Shown piece after piece: positions 9,619 through 18,195 of a stretch of 39,437 bases of DNA (its first letter is position 1; every line of letters begins with the position of its first letter). The notes beneath the pieces were generated by a model that did no database searches, had not been told where the DNA came from, and saw only the letters and a program-made list of their open reading frames with translations. The stretch is from Planctomycetota bacterium. GTDB lineage: Bacteria > Planctomycetota > Planctomycetia > Pirellulales > Pirellulaceae. The stretch is taken from NCBI GenBank assembly GCA_963204965.1, contig CAUJKA010000310.1, forward strand, positions 1 through 39,437. The letters are read 5' to 3'. The translations under genes were made by a program, and so were the position numbers.

Positions 9619-10044
9619 GGACACTACTCCACTTCTCAAATTTTATTGACTGCTGATTTCAGCCTGCTCGTATTGTAGCAGCCGCTGTCGGCGTGATAGC
9701 GTAACAACCAAGCCGAGTACACATCAAATTCAGCCGATCGCGATTCAAAACGCTCGAGCCGATCGTCGCGAGCTACCTTGGGGAGCTCTTTCTGCCCGGC
9801 TGCGAACGTCCGAGGCACTTCTTCGCTACGATTGTTGCATCGATCCACCGCTTCCCGCCACAAAATTGCGAGCCACGGTCGGAAGGCTGAATAGTTGTTT
9901 CAAAACCGGGATTCTGATCGAAAACTGCCTATTCTCCAAGTCTAAATTGCCCGTTCTAACACCGTAGAGTGGCTTCAATCGGCAATGAAGTGAACAAATG
10001 TACACTATCTCTCAGCCTGAATGGGTAGGATTGTACGGGATTTG

Positions 10045-10063
10045 ATAACCCAAATTGGGTTAT
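10045..10063. promoter_or_regulatory. Perfect 19-bp palindrome in the aceE-alaS divergent gap
   Basis: ATAACCCAA and TTGGGTTAT are exact 9-bp arms around a single A. The site is 209 bases upstream of alaS and about 430 bases upstream of aceE. The arms are AT-flanked and almost without loop, which fits a dimeric regulator's operator better than an RNA hairpin. The regulator is unknown. The rest of 9619-10271 (about 650 bases) contains no gene that I believe; a 75-codon minus-strand reading at 9636-9863 lacks protein character. Confidence 0.45.
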
Positions 10064-10271
10064 GCGTGTCTCGAAATGTCGCCTAGAGTTGGCAGTCAGA
10101 CTGCGGTAGATGCATGCGTAGGGTCAGCGTATATTGTCAACTTTCACTGACGAACTGGCATAATCGCTTCAAAAGGTTGCGGCGGGCACTTCGTCTTGGA
10201 CTGAAAAAACTCATCCAGCCAATCTTCACAAGGAAAGTGATCGCCGCCCGAAAGCGGCCACAACAATTGCC

Positions 10272-13085
10272 ATGAAAACTGACGAACTGCGCGAAAAGTA
10301 CCTCGAATACTTCGTCCAACAGGGACACTCACGCCAGCCCAGCGACGTGCTGGTACCCACTTGGGATCCATCGGTGCTGTTCACTCCCGCAGGCATGAAT
10401 CAGTTCAAAGATCACTTTCTGGGCAAAGTGAAGTTAGACTTCACACGCGCTACAACCTGTCAAAAGTGCCTTCGAACAGGCGATATCGATAACGTCGGTA
10501 GAACTGCCTATCACCACACATTCTTTGAAATGCTCGGCAATTTCAGCTTCGGCGACTATTTCAAGCTGGAAGCCATTCAATGGGCTTGGCAATTCCTAAC
10601 CGATAAGAAGTGGTTAGGCATGGACCCAAATCGCTTGACCGTAACTGTCTATAAGGATGACGCAGAAGCTGCGAAGATTTGGAACGAAAAGATTGGCTTG
10701 CCCACCAACCGCATCGCATGGATGGAAGAGGACGAGAACTTCTGGCCCGCGAGCGCTCCAAGCCTTGGTCCCGACGGAGTCTGCGGACCGTGCAGTGAAA
10801 TCTACGTCAATCTCGACAATGGCAAGAACGTCGAGATCTGGAATTTGGTGTTCACGCAATTCAATCGTGTAGGCGAGCCGCCCAACAACCTTCGACCTTT
10901 GCCAAGCAAGAATATCGATACAGGCATGGGTCTTGAGCGATGCGCGAGCGTGCTGCAAAACGTGCCGACCAACTTCCACATCGACATTCTGATGCCGATC
11001 GTCAAAGCGGCAGCCGAAGTCTGCTCGCGGACTTACACCTATGACAGCGATGATGGTCGTCGCTTGCGTCGAATTACCGACCACATGCGAGCCTGCGTGT
11101 TCTCCGTTCACGAGAACATTCTGCCAGGGCCCAAGAAGGCTCGCTACGTGATCAAGCGATTGCTCCGCCGCGCGGTCTTGGATGGCCATCAAATGGGGCT
11201 GCGAGATCCGTTCTTATACCAGTTAGTTCCGGCAGTGGCTCAGGCGATGAGCGGTGCGTATCCCGAATTGAAAGAAACGGTTGATCGCGTTGCCGAAGTG
11301 ATTCGCAAAGAGGAAGGCGACTTCTTCTCCACGATCGACGCTGGCCTGAACCGCATCGAGTCGGTGTTCGGTTCGATGGAGCAATCGGGATCGTCGATGG
11401 TTGATGGCGACGAAGCTGCCACGCTATATCAAACGTACGGCGTGCCTCCCGAACTTTTCCAAACGATGGCCGCCGAGAAGAACTACGAGTTCGACTGGGT
11501 TGGCTTCAAGAAGTCCATGGAAGATCACGAAAAGATCAGCGGTGGTGACCAGCGAGAACTGTTCAAAACGGGTCCCGTTGAAGAATTGAAAGAGGCCGTC
11601 CGTCGCTCGGAGTTCATCGGCTACGAAGCTGAATCAGCCTCGTCGACAATCAAAGGTATCATCGTTGGCGAAGGAGCCCAAGAGCGTTTGGTCACCGAGA
11701 TCCAAGCGGCCGATTGCCAAGGCGAGAAGCTCTTTGTGGTACTCGACACAACACCGTTCTATGGCGAGGGCGGCGGACAGGTCGGCGACTCGGGCAAGAT
11801 CGTGGCTGCGGGCGTTGAGTTTCTCATAGAAGACACGCAGCGTGCTGGTGAATTGATGCTGCACATCGGTACGCTCAAGTCGGGCAAGCTGACTACTGGT
11901 CAAGCTGTCACGGCCACAGTAGACCCGTCACGTCGATCCGGTATTCAGCGAGCGCACTCGGCTACGCACATCTTGCATCACGCTTTGCAAAAGATCCTAG
12001 GCGGTCACGCTCAACAGCAGGGTAGTAAGGTCGACGAAGACTGGCTGAGGTTCGACTTCACCAATCTCACTGCGCTCACCGATCAGCAATTGCAAGAGAT
12101 CGAATCGATGGTTCACCAACGCGTGCAATCTTCCGAGCCGATTGGTTGGAAGACAGTGCCGCTGGCTGAGGCTCGCAAAGCTGGCGCGATGATGTTGTTC
12201 GGCGAAAAGTATCCCGATCCAGTTCGCATGGTATCGATGGGCGAATTCTCCAAAGAGCTTTGTGGTGGAACGCACCTCAAGAACACGTCAGAAGTACTGA
12301 ACTTTGAATTGCTGAGCGAAGAAGGCATCGCTGCGGGAACGCGGCGAATCGAAGCCCTCACTGGCAAGAAAGCCGAAGCACGGCGAACTGAAGTTGAACA
12401 GACGCTCACCAGCGCTGCTTCGCTGCTGGGATGCGCCACCGGCGATATCGTTGAATCGCTTAAGTCGCTCGTTGGCGCAGTGCGAGGCTTGAAGAAGCAG
12501 CTTGAAGGTGGCGCCGATTACAAGCCTGAACCGGCTGGTAAGAGCCAAGGTGCGGTCAAGGATTACATGCTCCAGCGCCGCCTGCTTCGCGATGTTTCGC
12601 GAATGTTGAACGTGTCTTCCGATAAACTGCTTCCGCGAATTCAAGCTTTGAAAGACGAAGAGCAAGGTCTGCATCAGCAGATCGCAACTCTTGCAGCCGC
12701 AGGAGACATGTCGGTCGAAAGCTTGCTGGAGAAGGGTCAGCAAATCGGCGATACCATGGTGATCATTACCGAAACACCTGGTGCCAATCCGAACCTGATG
12801 CGAAAGTGGATTGAGCAAGTTCGCGACACCAATCCTTCGCCAGTCGCTGTCCTACTAGCCGCGAAAGTCGGTGACGACAAAGTGATGCTGGTCGGCGGAC
12901 TCAGCAAGGCTCTAGTATCGCGAGGCGTGAGTGCTGCTCAGTGGATGGGCCAAGTCGCTCCAGTGGTCGGCGGAGGCGGTGGTGGCAAACCAGACTTCGC
13001 TCAAGCCGGTGGCAAGCAACCTGAAAACTTGCCTCAAGCACTGGTCGCTGCTCGTGAAGCGATTGAAAAGATGCTTGCGGGCTAA
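10272..13085 (+). CDS. alaS: Alanyl-tRNA synthetase
   Basis: 937 residues, slightly longer than the E. coli enzyme. It charges tRNA-Ala and edits Ser and Gly mischarges. The class II catalytic domain begins at once with 'LREKYLEYFVQQGHSRQPSD' and 'FTPAGMNQFKDHFLG'. The editing domain carries the zinc motif 'HSATHILHHAL' at about 562-572 and the paired Cys/His in 'CGGTHL' at about 664-669. The C-terminal DHHA1/C-Ala domain ends with the Gly-rich 'VVGGGGGGKPDFAQAGG' near 895-912. All key residues are present. The start has only a weak ribosome site, but the N-terminus aligns with the family from Met1. It stands as a single gene followed by a hairpin. Confidence 0.97.
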   Translation: MKTDELREKYLEYFVQQGHSRQPSDVLVPTWDPSVLFTPAGMNQFKDHFLGKVKLDFTRATTCQKCLRTGDIDNVGRTAYHHTFFEMLGNFSFGDYFKLEAIQWAWQFLTDKKWLGMDPNRLTVTVYKDDAEAAKIWNEKIGLPTNRIAWMEEDENFWPASAPSLGPDGVCGPCSEIYVNLDNGKNVEIWNLVFTQFNRVGEPPNNLRPLPSKNIDTGMGLERCASVLQNVPTNFHIDILMPIVKAAAEVCSRTYTYDSDDGRRLRRITDHMRACVFSVHENILPGPKKARYVIKRLLRRAVLDGHQMGLRDPFLYQLVPAVAQAMSGAYPELKETVDRVAEVIRKEEGDFFSTIDAGLNRIESVFGSMEQSGSSMVDGDEAATLYQTYGVPPELFQTMAAEKNYEFDWVGFKKSMEDHEKISGGDQRELFKTGPVEELKEAVRRSEFIGYEAESASSTIKGIIVGEGAQERLVTEIQAADCQGEKLFVVLDTTPFYGEGGGQVGDSGKIVAAGVEFLIEDTQRAGELMLHIGTLKSGKLTTGQAVTATVDPSRRSGIQRAHSATHILHHALQKILGGHAQQQGSKVDEDWLRFDFTNLTALTDQQLQEIESMVHQRVQSSEPIGWKTVPLAEARKAGAMMLFGEKYPDPVRMVSMGEFSKELCGGTHLKNTSEVLNFELLSEEGIAAGTRRIEALTGKKAEARRTEVEQTLTSAASLLGCATGDIVESLKSLVGAVRGLKKQLEGGADYKPEPAGKSQGAVKDYMLQRRLLRDVSRMLNVSSDKLLPRIQALKDEEQGLHQQIATLAAAGDMSVESLLEKGQQIGDTMVIITETPGANPNLMRKWIEQVRDTNPSPVAVLLAAKVGDDKVMLVGGLSKALVSRGVSAAQWMGQVAPVVGGGGGGKPDFAQAGGKQPENLPQALVAAREAIEKMLAG

Positions 13086-13118
13086 GTCGCCTTGTGAAGC
13101 GATAAGCAAATCCTCGAA

Positions 13119-13147
13119 CCCTCCCAAGCAAGTTTTTGCGGGGAGGG
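13119..13147 (+). terminator. Hairpin downstream of alaS
   Basis: CCCTCCC at 13119-13125 pairs with GGGAGGG at 13141-13147, and inside it GCAA pairs with TTGC. The stem is GC-rich and sits 34 bases after the alaS stop. The T-run is within the loop rather than after the stem, so it may not be a textbook intrinsic terminator, though its position suggests a 3'-end structure. Confidence 0.45.
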
Positions 13148-13230
13148 CGAATGGGGCCAACAGCATTTTTGATCGCTGCGCAGATGACAAACATTCGATT
13201 GAAATGTAAGTGAACGATCTGAAGCAATTA

Positions 13231-13543
13231 ACTTCGGGCTGCCCATTTTTGCCCTCACCGCTATTGGCTCGCACTACTCGCCACGCGACTCTCCCGCGAA
13301 CTAGTAATACCCTAAACGGGAAAGTAATGCGAGCGGGAGAGTTCAATATCTGACCCCTCCCAGTCATGCGAGCTGCTAAAGCGGAATGCGCAATTTTCAA
13401 AACAACGAAACAAGACTCACGTGAAGGCGCGATGCTCGCGAAGGAATGCGGAAGCGTTGCTTATTCTCTTGCCTTAAGTTCTCATGCTTACAAATGCTGA
13501 GACTGAACTAACAACTTCGGTCTGCCCATCTTTCCCTTGCCGC
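13231..13543. repeat. Imperfect direct repeat pair enclosing a long inverted repeat
   Basis: Two segments of about 31 bases are close copies: 13231-13261 (ACTTCGGGCTGCCCATTTTT...) and 13514-13543 (ACTTCGGTCTGCCCATCTTT...). Between them ACTCTCCCGC at 13288-13297 and GCGGGAGAGT at 13333-13342 form a 10-bp inverted repeat with a 35-base loop. A shorter related string, CTTGCCCATTTTTC, occurs near 14918-14931. No gene is visible in 13086-13576. The block looks like non-coding dispersed repeats or the residue of a small mobile element. Confidence 0.45.
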
Positions 13544-13576
13544 CTGATCAATCCCCTGAGTTCGACTGAAGCGACT

Positions 13577-13777
13577 TCACCTCTCCTCGGAATTGCCAAT
13601 TGCGCCCTCTTCTTCGTCATACATTTGAAAAACAGATTCTCCAGCTAGAAGAAGCTCTTCGTCAGAAATGGGTGAATCCAACTCAGACAATTTTGCAAGT
13701 TCAATTAGCACGGCATGCTTCTCGTCTGCTGGCAATGACGAAAAGGCTTTAATGAGTTGTGTAGCGGCTTCACCCAT
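13577..13777 (-). CDS. Small antitoxin-like protein, no toxin partner seen
   Basis: 66 residues starting at the ATG at 13777, chosen because AAGGAG lies exactly six bases upstream; the eight residues of the longer reading are then leader. The sequence is acidic and helical: 'LIKAFSSLPADEKHAVLIELAKL', then 'ISDEELLLAGESVFQMYDEEEGA'. This two-part layout resembles small type II antitoxins of cyanobacteria and planctomycetes that precede PemK/MazF- or RelE-like toxins. No toxin gene follows on the minus strand; the downstream DNA is the repeat block at 13231-13543. It may be an orphan antitoxin or an unrelated small helical protein. The gene is likely real because of the ribosome site; the function is a guess. 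Confidence 0.6.
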   Translation of the reverse strand: MGEAATQLIKAFSSLPADEKHAVLIELAKLSELDSPISDEELLLAGESVFQMYDEEEGAIGNSEER

Positions 13778-13904
13778 AGATTGCTCCTTAGCGGTAGTCA
13801 ATTGTAGGCTTGGGGCGACTGTAAACCAGTAGAGAATTCTTGAATTTAGCCGAGCCGAGCCATCGAAACAGTATACTTTGGCAATTGATTTCGAACTAAC
13901 TTCT

Positions 13905-14792
13905 TTACTCCGACATCATCCGATCCAAGCCGGTGAGTGCGACGGACCAGTCGATTTGTCCAGACCGAAAGGTGTCCCACCAAACCATCAAGACTTCTGC
14001 GAGCACGCTAGTCTTGTTGCTGCTGGGTTCGATGTGCCAGACTTCGATGGCTTGAAGAAGCATCGCTCCGTCGAACCTGCAAAGCCCCAGTTCCTCGGCC
14101 GCGCAAACGAGCGGTGGCAACATTGCCAGCCCGGCCACCTTCCTCAGGCGTCGCGAGTTGATCAGGTCGCTGTATCGCGGACGCTCGAAGTCCAACTGGC
14201 TCAACAGCCAACACAACCGCATCACTTCGGTAAGCTGTGGATGAGCGTTTGTGAGCACCGCTTCGATATGGCAACGGTTGGTTTGAAGATGAGCCCAGCC
14301 CATGCCGCCGATGGCCGGCGAGACCAAGCACATTTCGGCTTGCTCTACGAATAATGCTGGCTCGATCCATTGCCCCAACTGGTGCCAAAGCCCAGGACCG
14401 TAAGCTTCCCATTGCTCGCGCAGGGGAGCTTCCCGAAGCTGCATGTCGCGGTGGAAATTGGGCTGCTCGAACTCAGCGGCCGCCGACACTCCTTGCATCG
14501 CGGCTGCCAGCTCGCTGATCAATCGATCTTGCCGAGCTGCCGGTGGTAGGCAACGGATACAAAGTCGCTGAGCGAAATCTTGCGAGCTACTGCTGTCGAT
14601 CGAAAGCTGGAACGCCAAATCCCAAAATCGGTCCTCCGGAAGATCCAGCCGACCAGCAAATGGCGTCAGAGATGTCAGAGATTCTTGACTCTCGGACTGC
14701 TTCAAACGGACCAACTGCGGAAAACTGCTGGTGCAATAGGCTAGATGTAGAGCGGAAAGTCTAGAGTTGGCCTTCCAAGCGAGCTGAATCAC
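13905..14792 (-). CDS. Hypothetical protein, unrecognised family
   Basis: 295 residues with a GTG start at 14792, well supported by AAGGAGG five bases upstream. The protein is soluble, rich in Leu, Ala, Trp and Gln, with no signal peptide, membrane segment or catalytic motif that I recognise. It has the regular helix-like pattern of an all-alpha protein; conspicuous segments are 'EQWEAYGPGLWHQLG' around residue 130 and 'RCHIEAVLTNAHPQLTEVMRLCWLLSQLD' around 175-205. It is a single gene facing away from rpsO, sharing a 278-base divergent gap with it. Good ribosome site and sustained protein-like composition make it a real gene. Confidence 0.7.
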   Translation of the reverse strand: MIQLAWKANSRLSALHLAYCTSSFPQLVRLKQSESQESLTSLTPFAGRLDLPEDRFWDLAFQLSIDSSSSQDFAQRLCIRCLPPAARQDRLISELAAAMQGVSAAAEFEQPNFHRDMQLREAPLREQWEAYGPGLWHQLGQWIEPALFVEQAEMCLVSPAIGGMGWAHLQTNRCHIEAVLTNAHPQLTEVMRLCWLLSQLDFERPRYSDLINSRRLRKVAGLAMLPPLVCAAEELGLCRFDGAMLLQAIEVWHIEPSSNKTSVLAEVLMVWWDTFRSGQIDWSVALTGLDRMMSE

Positions 14793-14976
14793 TAACCCCT
14801 CCTTTTGCGAAACCCAGCCTATTCAAAGCGATCCGAATTAGCCCATTGGAACCATTTCGGATCCCCCAGGCATGTTTTGCTGGCTAGATAACGATTGATT
14901 TTGACGTTTTTTTGCCGGTCTTGCCCATTTTTCGGCAGTACAAAGTCGAAAGAGGGCAGACAGTTCGAAAATGAGG

Positions 14977-15004
14977 TTGCCTTATTTGCTAAATCCGGTA
15001 CTAT
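14977..15004 (+). promoter_or_regulatory. Candidate sigma-70 promoter of rpsO
   Basis: TTGCCT at 14977-14982 and TACTAT at 14999-15004 are separated by 16 bases, a tolerable match to a housekeeping promoter. It lies 67 bases before the rpsO ATG in the gap shared with the divergent gene at 13905-14792. It was picked by eye only. Confidence 0.35.
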
Positions 15005-15070
15005 CTTCGGCCTATCTAGCCAAAGATACAGTGAGATTCAAGTAGAAAATCAGTAGAACATTTTAGCGAT

Positions 15071-15343
15071 ATGACTACGAGCACGACAGAATTCAAAAAA
15101 GACGCAATTGCAGGTTTCGCACGTTCTGGGACGGACACCGGTTCATCAGCGGTTCAAATCGCAATTCTGACCAAGCGGATTAATCACCTAACCGAACACA
15201 TGCGTTCGAATACCAAAGACTATTCTAGTCGACGCGGTCTTCTGGCCATGGTAAGTCGTCGACGTAGCTTGCTGGACTATGTGCGTCATCATGACCCACA
15301 GCAGTACCTAGACCTCATTGGTCGCCTGGGTATCCGCAAGTAG
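15071..15343 (+). CDS. rpsO: 30S ribosomal protein S15
   Basis: 90 residues, the usual S15 length. The family blocks are all present: 'GSSAVQIAILTKRINHLTEHM', 'KDYSSRRGLLAMVSRRRSLLDYVR', and the closing 'YLDLIGRLGIRK'. S15 binds the central domain of 16S rRNA and joins it to S6/S18 early in 30S assembly; its conserved His and Arg/Ser residues for rRNA contact (around 'HM..N..D..S.RGL') can be seen. It is followed by pnp on the same strand, the order found in many bacteria, though here the spacing is over 500 bases. Confidence 0.97.
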   Translation: MTTSTTEFKKDAIAGFARSGTDTGSSAVQIAILTKRINHLTEHMRSNTKDYSSRRGLLAMVSRRRSLLDYVRHHDPQQYLDLIGRLGIRK

Positions 15344-15465
15344 TTTCGTTCGAGTTCTGCCGTTTACCGGATTGAGCTTGGTATGCCATTTGATGGCTGC
15401 TGAGCTCGTTTTGGTATCCTGGCTTGAGCTATCTGTAATTGGCTAGGCACGTCCCAACCTTTCGA

Positions 15466-15513
15466 GCGTTCCGAAGATCGTTTCGTGTAATCACGGTCTT
15501 TCCGAGGGAACGC
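15466..15513 (+). other. Long hairpin in the rpsO-pnp spacer, possible processing site
   Basis: GCGTTCC at 15466-15472 pairs with GGAACGC at 15507-15513, and inside it AAGATCGT at 15474-15481 pairs with ACGGTCTT at 15493-15500 through one G-U. The two stems are separated by an asymmetric internal loop. In E. coli a hairpin in the same spacer is cut by RNase III and lets PNPase control its own mRNA. Here the hairpin is about 340 bases before the pnp start rather than next to it, so shared function is inference. Apart from this and the leader below I see nothing in 15344-15855. Confidence 0.45.
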
Positions 15514-15777
15514 GCAGCCGAGAAGGAGTGCGAGGTTAAAATGCTCAGCATTGAGCATCCCGTTGTCCTACCACTGATTAACTCGCCGTGTTTCATTTCA
15601 CAGTTGGGTTAGCTCATCAGGCAATTTCCAGGCCGACAATCATCGGCGGCGGAATCAACACTGGGGAAACAACATCGGGAATCACTGCTGGCCTCTACCC
15701 TCTTTTGTGCCTTGGCATAATGCCGACGCACAGAGCCGCCTCTTAGAGACAGGGCTGTTGAAACTGGGTTGCGTCAT

Positions 15778-15855
15778 GGGATGATAAAGTTTGTAAGTTC
15801 ATTTTGTTGTGATGTCATTAGTTGTTTGTGTAGTTTTGTGAATGAGGAAGAAGAA
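15778..15855 (+). promoter_or_regulatory. C-poor leader and ribosome site of pnp
   Basis: The last 78 bases before the pnp start contain only two C residues and are rich in T and G (for example TTTTGTTGTGATG), then A/G. Such RNA cannot form GC stems and should be single-stranded. It ends with GAGG at 15844-15847, eight bases before the GTG at 15856, which decides the pnp start. An open upstream reading from 15769 also runs through this leader but gives a Cys-rich stretch unlike PNPase. Confidence 0.6.
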
Positions 15856-18156
15856 GTGAAGATTCGAGTAGAAAAGCAAATCGGTGGCCAAGTCCTATCG
15901 TTCGAAACGGGCCAGATTGCCAAGCAAGCCTTGGCCAGCGTGTTAACACAATATGGTGACACCGTCGTTATTACGGCTGTCGCAACCGGACCATCGCGTC
16001 CAGGTACCGATTTCTTTCCATTAACTTGCGACTATCGCGAACGCATGGCTGCTGCAGGAAAGTTTCCCGGCGGTTTTCTAAAGCGTGAAGGTCGACCAAC
16101 AACAAAAGAGACTCTGACAAGTCGCTTGATGGACCGACCGATTCGTCCTCTGTTCCCTGATGGGTTCAACGACGAAGTTCAAATTCAAGCTCTGGTACTA
16201 AGTAGCGATCTTCAGACTGATGGCGACATTCTAGCCATGAATGGCGCTGCATCAGCGCTCATGATTAGCTCGCTGCCATTCCAAGGCCCTTTGGCCTCAG
16301 TGCGAGTTGGCAAGATCGACGGCCAGTTGGTGATTTTCCCAACCGCCGACCAGCTCGAAGAGAGCGAATTGGATTTGATCATCTCCGGTAACGAAAAGTC
16401 GATTCTGATGATCGAAGGCTTTTCGCAAGAGATGCCAGAAACAGAAATGGCCGAAGCAATTTCTTTCGCGCACAACGTGGTCCGCGAAATCATCGGCTTG
16501 ATGAATGAATTGGTCGAGCGAGTTCGCCCAACCAAGATCGAATTCGTCGCGCCACCAAACAATGGCTTGCTGGACCGATTGAAGAGCACCTTCTGGGATC
16601 GCTACCGCATGGCAAAGACAACCGACGGCAAGCTGGCTCGCGCAGAAGCCGTTGCTCTAGTGAAGGCCGCTGCATTGGCGGAGTTCATTCCGGACAAGAA
16701 CGCTGAAGGCGCGATCTGCGAAGTTGACTTTAACGTCGCATGGCACAAGTTGGAGTCCGCCGTTGTTCGCGAATTGATTCTGACTGGCACTCGTCCAGAC
16801 GGACGCGATCACACCAGCCTGCGTCACATCGAATGCGAAACAGACGTTTTGCCTCGCACACACGGATCGGCAATTTTCCAGCGCGGTGAAACTCAAGCGC
16901 TAGTCACTGTGACACTGGGAACAAGCCGCGACGAACAGCGTGTCGATGGTCTGGTTGAAGAGTACAGCAAAAAATTCATGCTGGACTATAACTTCCCATC
17001 TTATTCGGTTGGTGAATGCCGTCCGATTCGAGGTCCAGGTCGTCGTGAAATTGGTCACGGTGCATTGGCCGAGCGTTCGGTGGCTCCAGTTGTTCCAGAT
17101 CCAGATGATTTCCCATACACCATTCGCGTCATCAGCGACATCATGGAATCCAATGGTTCCTCTTCGATGGCCAGCGTTTGCGGAGCGACCTTGGGCTTGA
17201 TGGCCGCTGGTGTTCCTCTAACCAACCCCGTGGCTGGTATCAGCATCGGATTGGTCAAGGACCACGATCGTTGGGTTCTGTTGACCGACATCATCGGCGA
17301 CGAAGATCATTTGGGCGACATGGACTTTAAAATCGCTGGAACGCCTCAAGGTATTACAGGCATTCAGTTGGACCTAAAGATCGACGGCATCAGCGACGAG
17401 ATCATTCGCGCTACGCTGAAGCAAGCTCGTGAAGCTCGCATGGAGATCTTGCGTAAGATGCTCACAGCGATCCCACGACCTCGCACTGAAACCAGTCGCT
17501 TTGCTCCGCGTCTACTCAAGACCAAGATCGATCCAGAAAAGATTGGTCTCTTGATCGGCCCTGGCGGCAAGAACATCCGCGCGATTCAAGAGCAAACTGG
17601 AGCGACCATCGATGTTGACGATGACGGTACCGTTATCGTTGCAGCCGTGAACGCTGACAGCGCCAAGGCAGCGATGACTCGCGTTGAAGCTTGCACAGCG
17701 ACCGCACAGATCGGAAAGATCTACGACGGTATCGTCAGCAGCGTACGTGACTTCGGTGCGTTCGTAGAAATCCTTCCAGGTCGCGATGGACTGGTTCACA
17801 TCAGTGAACTATCCAACGGCTACGTTTCCAGCGTCGACGACGTTTGCCAAGTTGGCGATCCAATGAAAGTCTTGGTCATCGATATCGATGAGCAAGACCG
17901 CGTTAAGCTAAGCCGACGACGCGCGTTGGAGGAGTTGGGCGTAGAAGACCCATTCGCTCAAGCCAGTGAAGGCGGCGAAGATTCGGAAGAACGCGTTGAA
18001 CGAGCCGAACGTGGTGATCGCGGCGGTGACCGTGGAGGCGATCGCGGTGGACGCGGCTTCTCGGATCGCGGTGGTGACCGTGGCCCGCGTCGTGGTGGCG
18101 GCGGTGGTGGCGGAGGACGTGGTCGCAGCGGTGGTGGTGGCGGTGGACGTCGCTAA
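15856..18156 (+). CDS. pnp: Polyribonucleotide nucleotidyltransferase (PNPase)
   Basis: 766 residues from a GTG start with a well-placed GAGG. The order is standard: first RNase PH-like domain, helical linker, second RNase PH-like domain ('GTRPDGRDHTSLRHIECE' and 'MDFKIAGTPQGITGIQLD', the latter carrying the catalytic Asp pair region), KH domain with 'GPGGKN' near 568-573, and S1 domain at about 618-695. PNPase degrades RNA from the 3' end using phosphate and is a core part of the degradosome. Beyond the S1 domain is an Arg/Gly tail (about 719-766) with repeated GDRGG and RGG units ending in poly-Gly, absent from E. coli PNPase. Starting from 15769 would add 29 non-family residues, so that start is rejected. 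Confidence 0.96.
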   Translation: MKIRVEKQIGGQVLSFETGQIAKQALASVLTQYGDTVVITAVATGPSRPGTDFFPLTCDYRERMAAAGKFPGGFLKREGRPTTKETLTSRLMDRPIRPLFPDGFNDEVQIQALVLSSDLQTDGDILAMNGAASALMISSLPFQGPLASVRVGKIDGQLVIFPTADQLEESELDLIISGNEKSILMIEGFSQEMPETEMAEAISFAHNVVREIIGLMNELVERVRPTKIEFVAPPNNGLLDRLKSTFWDRYRMAKTTDGKLARAEAVALVKAAALAEFIPDKNAEGAICEVDFNVAWHKLESAVVRELILTGTRPDGRDHTSLRHIECETDVLPRTHGSAIFQRGETQALVTVTLGTSRDEQRVDGLVEEYSKKFMLDYNFPSYSVGECRPIRGPGRREIGHGALAERSVAPVVPDPDDFPYTIRVISDIMESNGSSSMASVCGATLGLMAAGVPLTNPVAGISIGLVKDHDRWVLLTDIIGDEDHLGDMDFKIAGTPQGITGIQLDLKIDGISDEIIRATLKQAREARMEILRKMLTAIPRPRTETSRFAPRLLKTKIDPEKIGLLIGPGGKNIRAIQEQTGATIDVDDDGTVIVAAVNADSAKAAMTRVEACTATAQIGKIYDGIVSSVRDFGAFVEILPGRDGLVHISELSNGYVSSVDDVCQVGDPMKVLVIDIDEQDRVKLSRRRALEELGVEDPFAQASEGGEDSEERVERAERGDRGGDRGGDRGGRGFSDRGGDRGPRRGGGGGGGGRGRSGGGGGGRR

Positions 18157-18160
18157 CCTC

Positions 18161-18195
18161 AGCTTACATTGGCTGATGCCAAGCTAAGTTTTTTT
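18161..18195 (+). terminator. Intrinsic terminator after pnp
   Basis: TTGGC and GCCAA form a stem with a TGAT loop, extended alternatively by AGCTT/AAGCT, and are followed within five bases by a run of seven T. It begins five bases after the pnp stop. A second hairpin, CTCCCGC at 18211-18217 with GCGGGAG at 18231-18237, follows without a T-run. The remaining 200 bases to the next gene hold nothing that I can name. Confidence 0.65.

Noticed and set aside
9636..9863. 75-codon minus-strand open frame just upstream of aceE
   Set aside because: It would end at the aceE start, has no ribosome site, and its composition is random-like; more likely the aceE promoter region.
12288..12818. 176-codon minus-strand open frame inside alaS
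   Set aside because: Antisense shadow of alaS with Ser/His/Arg-rich, non-protein-like composition.
12912..13400. 162-codon minus-strand open frame over the alaS 3' end and the repeat block, considered as the missing toxin gene
   Set aside because: It starts about 180 bases past the antitoxin-like stop, runs into alaS antisense, and has no toxin motif.
15769..15855. Upstream start for pnp adding 29 residues
   Set aside because: The added residues are Cys/Phe/Ser-rich and unlike any PNPase N-terminus; GAGG eight bases before the GTG at 15856 marks the true start.
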